6,421 nucleotides of DNA from an uncultured Ventosimonas sp. GTDB lineage: Bacteria > Pseudomonadota > Gammaproteobacteria > Pseudomonadales > Pseudomonadaceae. Below the pieces are notes generated by a model. That model saw only the letters and a program-made list of their open reading frames with translations. It was not told where the DNA came from and made no database searches. Location of the stretch: the NCBI GenBank assembly GCA_945283395.1, contig CALYQH010000078.1, forward strand, positions 1 to 6,421, written 5' to 3'. The position numbers were made by a program, and so were the translations under genes. Positions 6,398-6,421 of this stretch are shown here, piece after piece (position 1 is the stretch's first letter; every line of letters begins with the position of its first letter).

Positions 6398-6421
6398 GAG
6401 GGTTTTTTTTGGGGAAAAGCC

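Overview
The window is AT-rich chromosomal DNA from a bacterium, most likely a low-GC gammaproteobacterium. Three things point there. The 5' end encodes the C-terminus of a helicase closely matching Rep. A pcnB-folK pair is arranged as in enterobacteria and pseudomonads. A HAMP membrane protein of the YtjB/Smp (AhpA) type sits at the right edge. A low-GC member of Pseudomonadales would fit, but this is inference from protein resemblance and gene order, and the sequence does not fix the genus.

Layout. Positions 2-490 (+) are the 3' end of rep, overlapping a NUDIX hydrolase gene at 483-884 (+) by 8 nt. Facing them is a minus-strand pair: pcnB (1442-2818, poly(A) polymerase I) followed by folK (937-1449, HPPK of folate synthesis), again with an 8-nt overlap. 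A long AT-rich intergenic stretch (2819-3210) separates pcnB from a divergent gene at 3211-4002 (+). That gene encodes a metallo-beta-lactamase-fold protein of the oxygen-binding di-iron protein (ODP) type and has a well-formed sigma70 promoter and ribosome binding site. It ends at a perfect bidirectional terminator (4021-4048) shared with the convergent gene 4054-4803 (-), a TauE/SafE-family (TSUP) membrane permease. Upstream of the permease, on the same strand, lies 4861-6339 (-). It encodes a two-transmembrane, HAMP-containing protein whose C-terminal half looks like a class III nucleotide cyclase domain without its catalytic residues. The last 80 or so bases look like a divergent promoter region; in E. 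coli the gene divergent from ytjB is serB.

Most genes are housekeeping: replication restart, nucleotide clean-up, RNA polyadenylation and folate synthesis. The two least ordinary are the ODP-like protein, a probable O2- or iron-responsive di-iron protein with no partner gene beside it here, and the HAMP/degenerate-cyclase membrane protein. No mobile element, CRISPR array, tRNA or rRNA was seen. No clearly new multi-gene system is evident.
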